A stretch of 64,000 nucleotides of DNA from CAJBVW01 sp964457335 (GTDB lineage: Bacteria; Myxococcota_A; UBA796; SXON01), in assembly GCA_964457335.1 (NCBI GenBank), contig CAYWGD010000012.1:1-64000 (forward strand), in the 5' to 3' direction. Made by a program: the position numbers and the translations under genes. Below are positions 1-7,854 of this stretch, piece by piece (the first letter of the stretch is position 1; the number at the start of each line of letters is the position of its first letter). The notes under the pieces are model-generated. The model ran no database searches and was not told the DNA's origin. It saw only the letters and a list, made by a program, of their open reading frames with translations.

Positions 1-425
1 GGCGCGACGGCGACGGGCTCGGCGGGCGGCGGCGCGGCGGGCGGCGCGCGCTTCCGCGGGACGGGCTTCGACGGCGCGGGGGGCGCCGGCGGAGGCACCG
101 GCGGGAACGCCACGCTCGGCAGCGTCGCGCGGACCGGCTCCGCGAGGCTCACGACCGTGGCGAGGAGGTCCTCGCGCGCGGCGCCGTCCGTCGGCGCGGG
201 CACGACCAGGGTGTGCCGGCTCCCGTCGCGCGCGACGACGTGCACCGTCCAGCGCCCGCCGGACGCCACGATGGTCGCAGAGGGCGGCCCGGCCGCGGGG
301 CGGAGGTCCACCCCGGCGAGGCGCGCCGCCTCCGCCCACGCGGTCGCGGGTTCGCCGGGTGGGAGCGCGACGGGGACGCCGGCCCGGGCCGCGCCGAGCC
401 ACGCGGTCAGGAGGAGCAGGCCCAT
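1..425 (-). CDS. Secreted envelope protein, N-terminal part (cut by window edge)
   Basis: The protein starts MGLLLLTAWLGAARAG, a clear signal peptide, and continues off the left edge. About 105 residues of a small globular domain follow (ATIVASGGRWTVHVVARDG, then a segment around TVVSLAEPV), then a Pro/Ala/Lys-rich linker. This layout matches the N-terminal half of the 6851-7831 protein, which has the same order: signal peptide, a domain with a VTVRAQGPG strand and a Val-rich helix, then a flexible linker before a beta-barrel-like domain. I infer that it is a third paralog of that family and that a barrel domain lies outside the window. No function is known to me. The start is the ATG opening the signal peptide. 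Confidence 0.6.
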   Translation of the reverse strand, partial: MGLLLLTAWLGAARAGVPVALPPGEPATAWAEAARLAGVDLRPAAGPPSATIVASGGRWTVHVVARDGSRHTLVVPAPTDGAAREDLLATVVSLAEPVRATLPSVAFPPVPPPAPPAPSKPVPRKRAPPAAPPPAEPVAVA

Positions 426-534
426 GGCCGGCCACTGTAGCCGCGGCGCGCCGTCCGCGCGCGGGTTCGTGCGGGGCGTGCAGGGGCCGCCCGGCTGCAC
501 CCACGCCGACGCATCGCGGGGCGGTCATCCACGG

Positions 535-555
535 GGGGTCATCCCGGATGACCCC
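535..555. repeat. Perfect 21-bp palindrome
   Basis: The arms GGGGTCATCC and GGATGACCCC surround a single C. It lies downstream of the minus-strand TPR gene and upstream of the truncated 425 gene, in a 301-bp stretch (426-726) without a gene. A half copy (GGTCATCC) sits just upstream at 522-530. There is no T-run, so it could be an operator or RNA hairpin rather than a classical terminator. Confidence 0.5.
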
Positions 556-596
556 GCCTCCGTGACCGCGCCCGGCGGCCGCGGGCAGCGCGAGAC

Positions 597-659
597 GGCA
601 CCCGAACCGCCGACGACCGCCGGCGGCACCCACGCCGACGCAGCGCGGAGCGGCTGCCC
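597..659 (+). repeat. Dispersed intergenic element, copy A
   Basis: It runs from GGCACCCGAACCGCCGACG to CGGCTGCCC and matches three other copies (39178-39253 inverted, 41301-41366, 47654-47726). The ends form an imperfect hairpin (GGGCACCCG versus CGGCTGCCC). A partial copy with CGGCTGC and CCCACGCCGACGCA lies at about 491-513. The element fills most of the gene-free stretch 426-726. Confidence 0.55.
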
Positions 660-726
660 AGACCGGGACCCGGACGCACGTCCCGGAGGCTCGGAGCGCC
701 CCCGCTCGGCGCGTGCCCGCCCCCGC

Positions 727-1821
727 TCAGCGCGCGGCTGCGAGGCTCCGCGCGAAGGCCTCCACGCCCTGGCGGATCGGGGCGTCGGCGGGCAGGAGCG
801 CGCGCGCCAGCTCGACCGCCCGCGCGGAGGTGGCCCGCGCCTCGGCGAGGCGGCCGGTCTCGGCCTGCAGCGCCGCGAGGTTGGAGAGCGTGGCGGCGAT
901 CTCGGGGTGGCGGTCGCCGAACGCGGCGCGCTTGCGGTCGATGGACGCGCCGTACGCGGCCTCGGCCTCGGCGGCGCGGCCGAGGGCGGCGAGGCAGTCG
1001 GCCAGGTTGTGGAGGGCGTAGGCGACCTCGGGGTGGTCGGGGCGCGACGACGCCGCGAAGCACGCGAGGCCGCGGCGGTAGGCGTGCTCGGCCTCGGCGA
1101 AGCGCTCCTGGCCGGCGAGGGCGTCCCCGAGGCCGCAGAGGTCGGCGCCGAGGGTGATCCCGTCGCGCGGGTCCGCCTCGGAGAGCGTGATGGCGGCGCG
1201 CGCGTGGGCCTCGGCGCGGGCGAAGTCGCCGCGGGCGGACGCGAGGCCGGAGAGGTTGTGGAAGTGCGTCGACGAGTGGGGCACGCCGTGCGCGTCGCGG
1301 AGGGCGGCGGCGCGGAGGTAGGCGGCCTCGGCCTCCTCGTAGCGGCCGGCGAAGCGGAGGCAGACCCCGAGCGCGTTGTGGAAGCGGTCGAGGTCGAGCG
1401 CGTCGGCGCCGTGGGCGAGCGCGGCCTCGGCGAGCGCCTCGCGCAGGAGCGGCTCGGCCTCGGGCAGGCGGCCGGTGCGGTAGCGCGCCTCGCCCAGGTT
1501 GGCGAGGGCCTCCGCGCGGAGCGGGCGGACGACGGCGGCGTCCTCCTCGTCGCCCGAGAAGGCGTCGTAGACGGCGAGGGCGGCCTCGAAGAACCCGGCC
1601 GCGGTCTCGGCGTCCCCCTCGGCCGCGGCGACGAGGCCGAGGGTGTGGAGCGCGTTGGCGTGGTCGGGGTGCTCGGGGCCGAGGAGCTCGGCGAGCGCGT
1701 CGCGGGCGCCCTCCGCGAGCGCGCGGGCGTCGGCGAAGCGGCAGTCGGCGAGCGCCTCACCGGCGCGGTCGAGCTGGGCGGCGGCGGCCTCCCAGCGGGC
1801 TTCGAGCTCGGTGTCGTCCAT
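727..1821 (-). CDS. Tetratricopeptide-repeat protein
   Basis: This is a 364-aa soluble protein built almost entirely of TPR-like helical hairpins of the kinesin-light-chain style. Repeats with the pattern HP-N-A-L--LG are visible, for example around residues 50-95, 105-140, 150-190, 230-270 and 275-345 (HPEVAYALHNLADCLAALGR, HPEIAATLSNLAALQAETGR). There is no signal peptide, membrane segment or catalytic domain, so a scaffold or protein-binding role is likely. It begins 21 bp after the stop of the NHGL-repeat gene, on the same strand, so the two are probably one operon and the TPR protein may bind or help fold the repeat protein; that link is inferred from position only. The start ATG follows GGAGG at good spacing. 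Confidence 0.8.
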   Translation of the reverse strand: MDDTELEARWEAAAAQLDRAGEALADCRFADARALAEGARDALAELLGPEHPDHANALHTLGLVAAAEGDAETAAGFFEAALAVYDAFSGDEEDAAVVRPLRAEALANLGEARYRTGRLPEAEPLLREALAEAALAHGADALDLDRFHNALGVCLRFAGRYEEAEAAYLRAAALRDAHGVPHSSTHFHNLSGLASARGDFARAEAHARAAITLSEADPRDGITLGADLCGLGDALAGQERFAEAEHAYRRGLACFAASSRPDHPEVAYALHNLADCLAALGRAAEAEAAYGASIDRKRAAFGDRHPEIAATLSNLAALQAETGRLAEARATSARAVELARALLPADAPIRQGVEAFARSLAAAR

Positions 1822-1842
1822 CGGGGGCCTCCGGCCGAGCTT

Positions 1843-2724
1843 CTAACGGGTGCGGACGCGGAGGCCGTGGTTCTTGGTGAGGGCGCCGGCCTTGACCGCG
1901 GTGCGGACGCGGAGGCCGTGGTTGTTGGTGTCGAGGCCGCCGGCCTTGACCGCCGTGCGGACGCTGAGGCCGTGGTTGTTGGTGTTGAGGCCGCCGGCCT
2001 TGACCGCCGTGCGGACGCGGAGGCCGTGGTTGAGGCCCATCCCGCCCGCCTTGACGGCGGTGCGGACGCGGAGGCCGTGGTTGGTGGAGTTGAGGCCGCC
2101 CGCCCGGACGGCGGTGCGGACGCGGAGGCCGTGGTTGAGGCCCATCCCGCCCGCCTTGACGGCGGTGCGGACGCGGAGGCCGTGGTTGGTGGTGCCGAGG
2201 CCACCCGCCTTGACCGAGGTGCGGACGCGGAGGCCATGGTTTGGCATGAGGCCACCGGCCTTGACCGCCGTGCGGACGCGGAGGCCGTGGTTCCACTTGA
2301 CGCCGCCGGCCTTGACCGCCGTGCGGACGCGGAGGCCGTGGTTGAGGCTCATCCCGCCCGCCTTGACGGCGGTGCGGACGCGGAGGCCGTGGTTCACGTT
2401 GAGGGCGCCGGCCTTGACCGCGGTGCGGACGCGGAGGCCGTGGTTGCTGTTGCAGGTGACGCAAGGGGCGGCGCCCGCCTTGACGGCGGTGCGGACGCGG
2501 AGGCCGTGGTTGGTGGAGTCGAGGCCGCCGGCCTTGACCGCGGTGCGGACGCGGAGGCCGTGGTTGCCGGAGCTGAGACCGCCGGCCTTGACCGCGGTGC
2601 GGACGCGGAGGCCGTGGTTCACGTTGAGGGCGCCGGCCTTGACCGCGGTGCGGACGCGGAGGCCGTGGTTCAGGCTGATGATGCCGGCGCGGACGTTGGA
2701 GCGGATGCGGAGAGAGCGGATCAT
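1843..2724 (-). CDS. NHGL-repeat protein of unknown function
   Basis: This 293-aa protein is nothing but short tandem repeats. After a divergent first unit (MIRSLRIRSNVRAGIISL) come 15 complete units starting NHGLRVRTAVKAG and a truncated last unit (NHGLRVRTR). Units are 17 or 18 residues except the fourth, which is 22 and carries CVTC. Only the 3-5 residues after KAG vary (LNV, LSSG, LDST, MSL, VKW, LMP, LGTT, MGL, LNTN, LTK). Each unit is basic. The alternation L-V-T-V-A followed by G and N would fit a beta-solenoid rung, but that is a guess. It has no signal peptide. The start ATG has GAGGA seven bases upstream. It is followed 21 bp later by the TPR gene. I do not know the family. Confidence 0.75.
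   Translation of the reverse strand: MIRSLRIRSNVRAGIISLNHGLRVRTAVKAGALNVNHGLRVRTAVKAGGLSSGNHGLRVRTAVKAGGLDSTNHGLRVRTAVKAGAAPCVTCNSNHGLRVRTAVKAGALNVNHGLRVRTAVKAGGMSLNHGLRVRTAVKAGGVKWNHGLRVRTAVKAGGLMPNHGLRVRTSVKAGGLGTTNHGLRVRTAVKAGGMGLNHGLRVRTAVRAGGLNSTNHGLRVRTAVKAGGMGLNHGLRVRTAVKAGGLNTNNHGLSVRTAVKAGGLDTNNHGLRVRTAVKAGALTKNHGLRVRTR
1846..2670 (-). repeat. In-frame tandem repeat array, 15 units plus a partial
   Basis: The DNA unit has a 24-28-bp conserved core (GGTGCGGACGCGGAGGCC on the plus strand) separated by 22-40 bp of variable sequence. Every unit length is a multiple of three (51, 54 or 66 bp), so the array stays in frame. Units 1 and 5 and units 10 and 12 encode identical peptides, which points to recent expansion by slippage or recombination. 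Confidence 0.85.
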
Positions 2725-2890
2725 GTCGAGTTCCTCGGGGGGTGGGGACCGGGTGGTCGCGGGGGGTGACTGCACGCCCCGTGCCAGCCCCCTCTCCCCG
2801 CGAAAACGGGCCTCCTCCCGTGGGGCGGGGCCTCGCCGGCCATGCGCGTGAACGCGCGCGCATCTCCCGCGCACTGCGCGCGCGGCCTCG

Positions 2891-4636
2891 TCAGTGCACG
2901 TGCTCCGGCGCGGCGGTCGCGGTCGCCCGCGCGTGGGCGAGGGCCGCGTCCCGGCTCGGGGTGACGACGATGCCCGCGGTCCGCCCCTGCTCAGCCGCGC
3001 GCTCCCAGATGCCGGCGGGCTCCGGCAGCGGCCCCGCCAGCACCACGCGCTTCCCGCGGGCGCGGAGCGCCCGGATCGTGTTCCCCAGCGCGGCGAACCC
3101 CGTCGCGTCGATGACCGGGACGCGCCCGAGGTCGAGGATGAGCGTGTGGAACGTGTCGCCGTGCGAGGCGTGCAGCGACTCCATCGCCTGCTGCGCCGCG
3201 CCGAAGAAGAGCGGCCCGTTGACCTCGTAGATGGCCACCCCGCGCGGGAGGTTGGGCAGGGCGTGCTCCTCCTCCGTGCCGTCGAGCGCGAACCCGCTCT
3301 GCGTGGCGTCCGCCATCCGCCGCATGAAGAGGACGGCGGCGAGCAGGAAGCCGACGCTGACGGCCCACACCATGTCGAACACGACCGTGAGCACGAAGCA
3401 GGTGAGGAGCACGAACACGTCGCTGCGGGGCGCGATGCGCAGGACACCCGCGAAGTGCCGGATCTCCGACATGTTCCAGGCCACGAGCAGCAGGAGCGCC
3501 GCCAGGGACGCCATCGGGATGTAGGCGACCAGCGGCGCGAGGAAGACCATCGCCGCGAAGACCACCAGCGCGTGGGTCACGGCGGCGAACGGCGACCGGG
3601 CGCCGGCCCGGATGGCGGTTGCGGTGCGGGCCAGCGCGCCGGTGGCGGCGATGCCGCCGAACAGCGGCGCCACGAGGTTCCCGATCCCCTGCCCCACGAG
3701 CTCGGCGTTGGGGTCGTGCCGGGTGCCGGTCATGCCGTCCGCGATGACGGACGAGAGCAGCGACTCGATGGCGCCGAGCAGGGCGATGGCGAAGGCGGCG
3801 GGGAGGAGCGCCTGGACCTTCTGGAAGTCGAGGTCGAGCCCGGCCCAGGGCAGGCTGGGGCGCGGCAACACGGGCGGGATCCCCGCCACGCGGACGCCGT
3901 CGACGGTCGACTGGAACCGGCTTCCGATCGTGGCGACCTCGAAGTCGGGCCAGAGCGCGTGCGCCCCCGCGACGGCGGCCGCCACGGCGCCGATCGCGAG
4001 GAGCGGCGCCGGGACCTTCTGGATCACCCGCGGGAGGAGCAACAGGAGCGCGAGGGTCGCCGCGGCGACGACGAGCTCCCGCACGTCCGCCGTCCCGCGG
4101 GCGGCCCACAACGCGAGCACCTTCTCGTGCCAGGGCTCCGGCATCTCCGCGATCTCGAGCCCGAACACGTCCTTGACCTGCAGCGTGGCGATCACGACGG
4201 CGATGCCCGTGGTGAACCCGGTGGTCACCGGGTACGGCACGAAGCGGATGAGGCTCCCGAGCCGCGCGAGCCCGAGCACCACGAGCAGGATCCCGGCCAA
4301 AAACCCGGCGGTGAGCAGGCCCCCGAGGCCGTACCGCGTGAAGATCGGGGCCAGGATGACGACGAACGCCGCCGTCGGACCGGTGACCTGGAACTTGCTG
4401 CCGCCCAGGAGCGCGGTCACCGACCCGGCGAAGATCGCGGTGTACAGGCCGTGCTGAGGCGGCGCGCCGACCGCGATCGCGAGCGCCATCGACAGCGGGA
4501 GCGCGACCACGCCGACGACGAGCCCGGCGAGCACGTCGGCGCGGAGGTCCGCCAGGCCGTAGCCCTTCCGGAGCGCGCGCCGCAGGGCCGTGCCGATGGG
4601 GACGGGGGCGCGGCGACGGGCCGAAGGGTCGTCCAT
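2891..4636 (-). CDS. SulP-family anion transporter with STAS domain
   Basis: This 581-aa inner-membrane permease moves an anion such as sulfate or bicarbonate; the substrate cannot be read from sequence. The SulP signature region is seen near the N-terminus (DVLAGLVVGVVALPLSMALA, then HGLYTAIFAG and TGPTAAFVVIL), followed by about ten to fourteen hydrophobic helices to residue ~440. A cytoplasmic STAS domain closes the protein (GVAIYEVNGPLFFGAAQ, then DLGRVPVIDATGFAAL). Length is normal for the family. The ATG at 4636 was chosen because GGAG lies just upstream and the conserved N-terminus follows; longer in-frame extensions lack similarity. It is divergent from the envelope-protein gene at 4783. 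Confidence 0.9.
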   Translation of the reverse strand: MDDPSARRRAPVPIGTALRRALRKGYGLADLRADVLAGLVVGVVALPLSMALAIAVGAPPQHGLYTAIFAGSVTALLGGSKFQVTGPTAAFVVILAPIFTRYGLGGLLTAGFLAGILLVVLGLARLGSLIRFVPYPVTTGFTTGIAVVIATLQVKDVFGLEIAEMPEPWHEKVLALWAARGTADVRELVVAAATLALLLLLPRVIQKVPAPLLAIGAVAAAVAGAHALWPDFEVATIGSRFQSTVDGVRVAGIPPVLPRPSLPWAGLDLDFQKVQALLPAAFAIALLGAIESLLSSVIADGMTGTRHDPNAELVGQGIGNLVAPLFGGIAATGALARTATAIRAGARSPFAAVTHALVVFAAMVFLAPLVAYIPMASLAALLLLVAWNMSEIRHFAGVLRIAPRSDVFVLLTCFVLTVVFDMVWAVSVGFLLAAVLFMRRMADATQSGFALDGTEEEHALPNLPRGVAIYEVNGPLFFGAAQQAMESLHASHGDTFHTLILDLGRVPVIDATGFAALGNTIRALRARGKRVVLAGPLPEPAGIWERAAEQGRTAGIVVTPSRDAALAHARATATAAPEHVH

Positions 4637-4748
4637 GGGGCTCTCCGCTCGAAGGGCCGGTCCTCCATGTTCTAGGCGCGCGACGCCGCGAGGCTTCGAG
4701 TCGTCGCCTCGCCGGGCGCCGCGTGGACGGACTTTCTTCGCGCGGCCC

Positions 4749-4777
4749 GGAACACCCCGACCCCGACCGGGTACCAA
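4749..4777 (+). promoter_or_regulatory. ECF-type promoter, copy 1
   Basis: GGAACA, then 16 bp, then GTACCAA, immediately upstream of the 4783 gene. The same 29-bp block, with only three or four changed bases, sits before the paralogous gene at 6818-6846. The GGAAC element matches the usual -35 of group 4 (ECF) sigma factors. The sigma gene itself lies between the two copies, so autoregulation is likely. Confidence 0.7.
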
Positions 4778-4782
4778 CGCGC

Positions 4783-5361
4783 ATGAAGCCCCACGTCCTC
4801 GCGAGCCTCGTGCTCCTCGCCCCCGCCCTCGCGCTCGCCGACGAAGGCGCCGCCGACAGCGCCGCCCCGGCCCCCCGCGAGCCCGCCGAGCGGCGGGTCC
4901 GCATCGGCGGGCGGGTGCTCGCCGGCGCCGCGGTGGTGGACGGGGAGGCCGTCCCGCTCTACGAGTGGCGCACGGAGACCGGCGTGCGCCTCGGCCGCGG
5001 CGTCTCCATCGGCATCATGAACACGGCCGGCTTCAACGCCGGGGCGGAGGGCACGGTGGCGTTCGTGCACGGCACGCCGTTTGTCGAGGTGTCCCGTTTC
5101 GTCGGGGCCCGCGTGGAGCCGTACGGGCGCGCCGGGGTCCTCCTGCGCGGCCACGCGGACACCCCCGAGCGCGACCTGCTTCTGGAGGCCGCCCCCTACC
5201 TGGGCGGGGGCGCGCGGGTGTACCCGACCCGGGGCTTCTCCGTGGGGCTCGAGGCGAGCGCGCACCTGGTGGTCACCGACGAGCTCACCCTCGGCGGGGT
5301 CCGCCTCGCGCGCGGGGTCGTGCCCGTCTCCGCGGCGCTCTCCACGGCGGTCCACTTCTGA
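4783..5361 (+). CDS. Secreted beta-barrel-like envelope protein
   Basis: The protein has 192 residues with a signal peptide (MKPHVLASLVLLAPALALADE), a short Ala/Pro linker, and a C-terminal domain of alternating polar/hydrophobic strands ending in ...STAVHF. A terminal aromatic residue is typical of outer-membrane barrels. The segment VEPYGRAGVLLRG, then APYLGGGAR and L.V.DELTLG, is shared with the C-terminal half of the 6851-7831 protein, so the two are paralogs. Its stop codon is followed directly by the ATG of the ECF sigma factor, so it heads the sigma operon behind promoter copy 1. The start at 4783 gives the signal peptide; an upstream in-frame ATG would put the promoter inside the gene. 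Confidence 0.7.
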   Translation: MKPHVLASLVLLAPALALADEGAADSAAPAPREPAERRVRIGGRVLAGAAVVDGEAVPLYEWRTETGVRLGRGVSIGIMNTAGFNAGAEGTVAFVHGTPFVEVSRFVGARVEPYGRAGVLLRGHADTPERDLLLEAAPYLGGGARVYPTRGFSVGLEASAHLVVTDELTLGGVRLARGVVPVSAALSTAVHF

Positions 5362-5961
5362 ATGGCCCGCGGCGACGAGCTCCTGGCCCCGACCGTGGCC
5401 GCCGACCGCGAGGACGACGACGTCCTCGACCTCCTCGTGCGCCTGCGCGCGGGGGAGCGCTCGGCGCTGGCGGAGGCCTACGACCGGCACCACGCGGCGC
5501 TGCGGGCCTTCGCGAACAAGCTCGTGGGGGATCCGTCGGCCGCCGAGGACCTCGTCCACGACACGTTCCTGGCGCTGCCGACCGCCATCCGGCGCTTCGA
5601 GGGCCGCTCCTCGCTGCGCACGTTCCTCGTCGCCATCGCCGTGCGCCTCTGCCACAAGCACGTCCGCGCCGCGACGCGGCTGCGCGGGGCCCGCGAGCGC
5701 GTGGCCCGGCGGGACGTGCGGGAGGACGTGCCGCTCCCGTCCGCCGGCCGCGCCCGCGCGGAGCTCGCCGAGGCGCTCGCCCGGGCGCTCGACACCCTGC
5801 CCATCGACCAGCGCCTCGCGTTCACGCTGTGCGTGCTCGACGAGCGGACGAGCCGCGAGGCGGCGGAGATCCTCGGCGTGAACGAGGTGACCGTCCGCAC
5901 GCGCATGTCGCGCGCCCGCGAGAGCCTGCGCGCCCACCTCGCCTCGGAGGGGATCCCATGA
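5362..5961 (+). CDS. ECF RNA polymerase sigma factor
   Basis: This is a 199-aa group 4 sigma factor. Region 2 is around residues 35-105 (DRHHAALRAFANKLVGDPSAAEDLVHDTFLAL, then FRG-like SSLRTFLVAIAVRLCHKH), and region 4 around 130-190 with a helix-turn-helix (TSREAAEILGVNEVTVRTRMSRARESL). It has no extra C-terminal domain. Its ATG abuts the stop codon of the upstream envelope gene, and its own stop overlaps the next gene by ATGA, so the three are translated as a coupled unit. The downstream membrane protein probably acts as its regulator. The two flanking GGAACA-N16-GTACC promoters are its likely targets. Confidence 0.9.
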   Translation: MARGDELLAPTVAADREDDDVLDLLVRLRAGERSALAEAYDRHHAALRAFANKLVGDPSAAEDLVHDTFLALPTAIRRFEGRSSLRTFLVAIAVRLCHKHVRAATRLRGARERVARRDVREDVPLPSAGRARAELAEALARALDTLPIDQRLAFTLCVLDERTSREAAEILGVNEVTVRTRMSRARESLRAHLASEGIP

Positions 5962-6809
5962 GCGACGACCCGCTCGATCACGCCCTCGCCGCCTACACGG
6001 AGACCCGGAGCGCGCCGCGCACCGACGCCGCCGCGACCCGCCAGCGGGTCCTCCGCTCGGTCGCCGTCGCCGAGCGCCGGCGGAGCATGCGCCGCTGGAG
6101 CGCCCTGGCCGTGCTGGTGCTCGCGTCGAACGCGACGACGTGGGCGTTCTCCTCCGGGCGCGTGGAGCGCGCGCTCGCGGGGTGGGAGGTCTCGGCGGGA
6201 GAGACGGCGGGGGTGGCCCCCGAGGCGGACGCGCCGGACGCGCGCGCGATCGAGGGGGTGGCCCCCGAGGCGGACGCGACCGTCGACGCGCCGGACGCGC
6301 GCACGGTCGAGGTGGTGGGCACCTCCGAGGCAAGCGGCGAGCCGGAGCGCGCGATCGTGGCGCCGATGTCCGCGGAGACCGTCGAGGCGGGCACCGTCGC
6401 GTCCGCCCCGGCGCCGACGGCCGGCTCCGTCCGCCCGGCCCGCGTCCCCCGAAGCGGCCGGCCGACGCCCACGAGCGCCCGGGCCACCCCCGACACCGCC
6501 GCGATCCGAGCCCCGGTCCCCGCGGAGCCCGCCGTCGACAACGCCGACCGCGTGGCCTTCGAGGCCGCGCACCACGCGCACTTCCACGGCGCGGACGACG
6601 ACGCCGCGCTGATGGCCTGGGACGACTACCTCGCGCGGTTCCCGCAGGGGCGGTTCGTGCCCGAGGCCCTGTTCAACCGGGCGATCTGCCTGCTCCGGGT
6701 CGGGCGCGCGGCGGACGCGCGGCCCGCGCTGGAGCGCCTGGCCGCCGGCGTGTACGGTACGGCCCACCAGGACGACGCCCGCGCGCTGCTCGAGCGGCTC
6801 CCCGAGTAG
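5958..6809 (+). CDS. Single-pass membrane protein, probable anti-sigma partner
   Basis: This is a 283-aa protein. The N-terminal ~45 residues are charged and cytosolic, with no Zn-binding HxxxCxxC motif as in classical ZAS anti-sigma factors. One transmembrane helix follows (ALAVLVLASNATTWAFSSG). Next comes a long Ala/Pro/Glu-rich, low-complexity periplasmic segment containing a duplicated EGVAPEADA stretch. The C-terminal ~90 residues form a TPR-like module (ARFPQGRFVPEALFNRAICLLRVGR) of the YbgF type. Overlap by ATGA with the ECF gene and the N-in/TPR-out topology support a role as anti-sigma or signal-receiving partner. That role is inferred, since no anti-sigma motif is visible. Confidence 0.65.
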   Translation: MSDDPLDHALAAYTETRSAPRTDAAATRQRVLRSVAVAERRRSMRRWSALAVLVLASNATTWAFSSGRVERALAGWEVSAGETAGVAPEADAPDARAIEGVAPEADATVDAPDARTVEVVGTSEASGEPERAIVAPMSAETVEAGTVASAPAPTAGSVRPARVPRSGRPTPTSARATPDTAAIRAPVPAEPAVDNADRVAFEAAHHAHFHGADDDAALMAWDDYLARFPQGRFVPEALFNRAICLLRVGRAADARPALERLAAGVYGTAHQDDARALLERLPE

Positions 6810-6817
6810 GGTTTCGC

Positions 6818-6846
6818 GGAACACCTCCACCCCGACCGGGTACCAA
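6818..6846 (+). promoter_or_regulatory. ECF-type promoter, copy 2
   Basis: GGAACA, 16 bp, GTACCAA, ending 4 bp before the ATG of the 6851 gene. Sequence and spacing match 4749-4777 (CCCCGACCGGGTACCAA is identical). Such a short leader implies near-leaderless translation or a start slightly downstream. Confidence 0.7.
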
Positions 6847-6850
6847 GGGC

Positions 6851-7831
6851 ATGCACCTCCTCCCCCTCCTCCTCTCCGCCCTGGCCCACGCCGCCGAGCC
6901 CGCCCTGCGAATGGACGTCGACGCGGACGCCCCCCTCGACGTGCCCGCGATCGCGCAGGCCCTCAGCTCCGAGCTCGACACCACCGTGCTCCTGGAGGGC
7001 GAGGCCCCCGCGCGCGTGACGGTGCGCGCCCAGGGGCCCGGCACGATCGCCATCGTCTACGAGGGCGACGACGGGGCGCGCCGCGAGCGCGTCGTCGAGC
7101 TCCCCGCCGAGACCGCGGAGTCCACGCGCGTCGTCGTGCTCCTCGTGTCGAACCTCGCGCGCGACCAGGTGGGCCGGCTCGCGCTGCCCGCCGTGAACGA
7201 GGTCGGGCCGGCCACGGACACGGCGGAGACCACCGATCCGGCCGCGGACGAGCACGCCGCGGGCGTGGCCGCATCCCCGGCGAGCCCGACGGGGGACACC
7301 CCTTCCGCGCCCGTACCCGCCCAAACGGCCCACGCCGACACGCGCGAGCCCGCCGAGCGGCGCTTCCTCCTCGGCGCGGTGGTCGTCGGCGGCGCCGCGG
7401 GCGTCGACGACGTGGTCACGCCGCTGGTCGGCTGGGGGCTCGAGTTCGGCGCGCGCGTCACCCCCCACCTCCGGCTCGGCGTCGCGCGGATCGCCGTCGC
7501 CGCGGGCGGCTCCTTCCCGGACGACGGCACGACGTTCCTCCACGTGAACGGGACGCCCTACGCCGAGCTCTCGACAACCCTCGGGGCGCGCGTGGAGCCG
7601 TACGGGCGCGCCGGTGTATTGCTCCGCGGGACCGACGAAGGGGAGAGCCCGCTGGAGATCGCGCCCTACCTGGGCGGCGGGGCCCGCTTCTACGCGAGCC
7701 GGCTCGTCGCGATCGGGCTCGAGGTGGGCGCGAACCTCGTCGTCTCCGACGAGCTCACCCTGGCCGCCCGCCCCCTCCCCCGCTGGAGCGTGCCCGGCAC
7801 CGTGGGCCTCTCGACGACCTTCCACTTCTGA
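6851..7831 (+). CDS. Secreted two-domain envelope protein, paralog of the 4783 protein
   Basis: The 326-aa protein has a signal peptide (MHLLPLLLSALAHAAE) and an N-terminal domain of ~100 residues (LDVPAIAQALSSELDTTVLL, then VTVRAQGPGTIAIVYEGDDG). A Thr/Ala/Pro linker follows, then a C-terminal barrel-like domain ending in ...LSTTFHF. The C-terminal domain matches the 4783 protein (REPAERRFLLGA, VEPYGRAGVLLRG, APYLGGGAR, VSDELTL). The N-terminal domain resembles the truncated protein at 1-425. It stands behind its own copy of the ECF promoter and so should be co-regulated with the sigma operon. Function is unknown; an outer-membrane sensor or structural role is possible. Confidence 0.75.
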   Translation: MHLLPLLLSALAHAAEPALRMDVDADAPLDVPAIAQALSSELDTTVLLEGEAPARVTVRAQGPGTIAIVYEGDDGARRERVVELPAETAESTRVVVLLVSNLARDQVGRLALPAVNEVGPATDTAETTDPAADEHAAGVAASPASPTGDTPSAPVPAQTAHADTREPAERRFLLGAVVVGGAAGVDDVVTPLVGWGLEFGARVTPHLRLGVARIAVAAGGSFPDDGTTFLHVNGTPYAELSTTLGARVEPYGRAGVLLRGTDEGESPLEIAPYLGGGARFYASRLVAIGLEVGANLVVSDELTLAARPLPRWSVPGTVGLSTTFHF

Positions 7832-7854
7832 CGCGGCGGCTGCTCGTGCGTCAG

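Noticed and set aside
1846..2670. CRISPR-like repeat/spacer appearance
   Set aside because: All unit lengths are multiples of three, the array is one open frame with a ribosome site, and there are no cas genes.
1843..2724. NHGL-repeat protein as a modified-peptide precursor
   Set aside because: No maturation enzyme, protease or exporter gene is adjacent; kept only as an open possibility.
157..2769. Long plus-strand frame antisense to the TPR and NHGL-repeat genes
   Set aside because: It is the mirror of two well-supported minus-strand genes; high G+C and the repeat array keep it open. Its sequence shows no domain.
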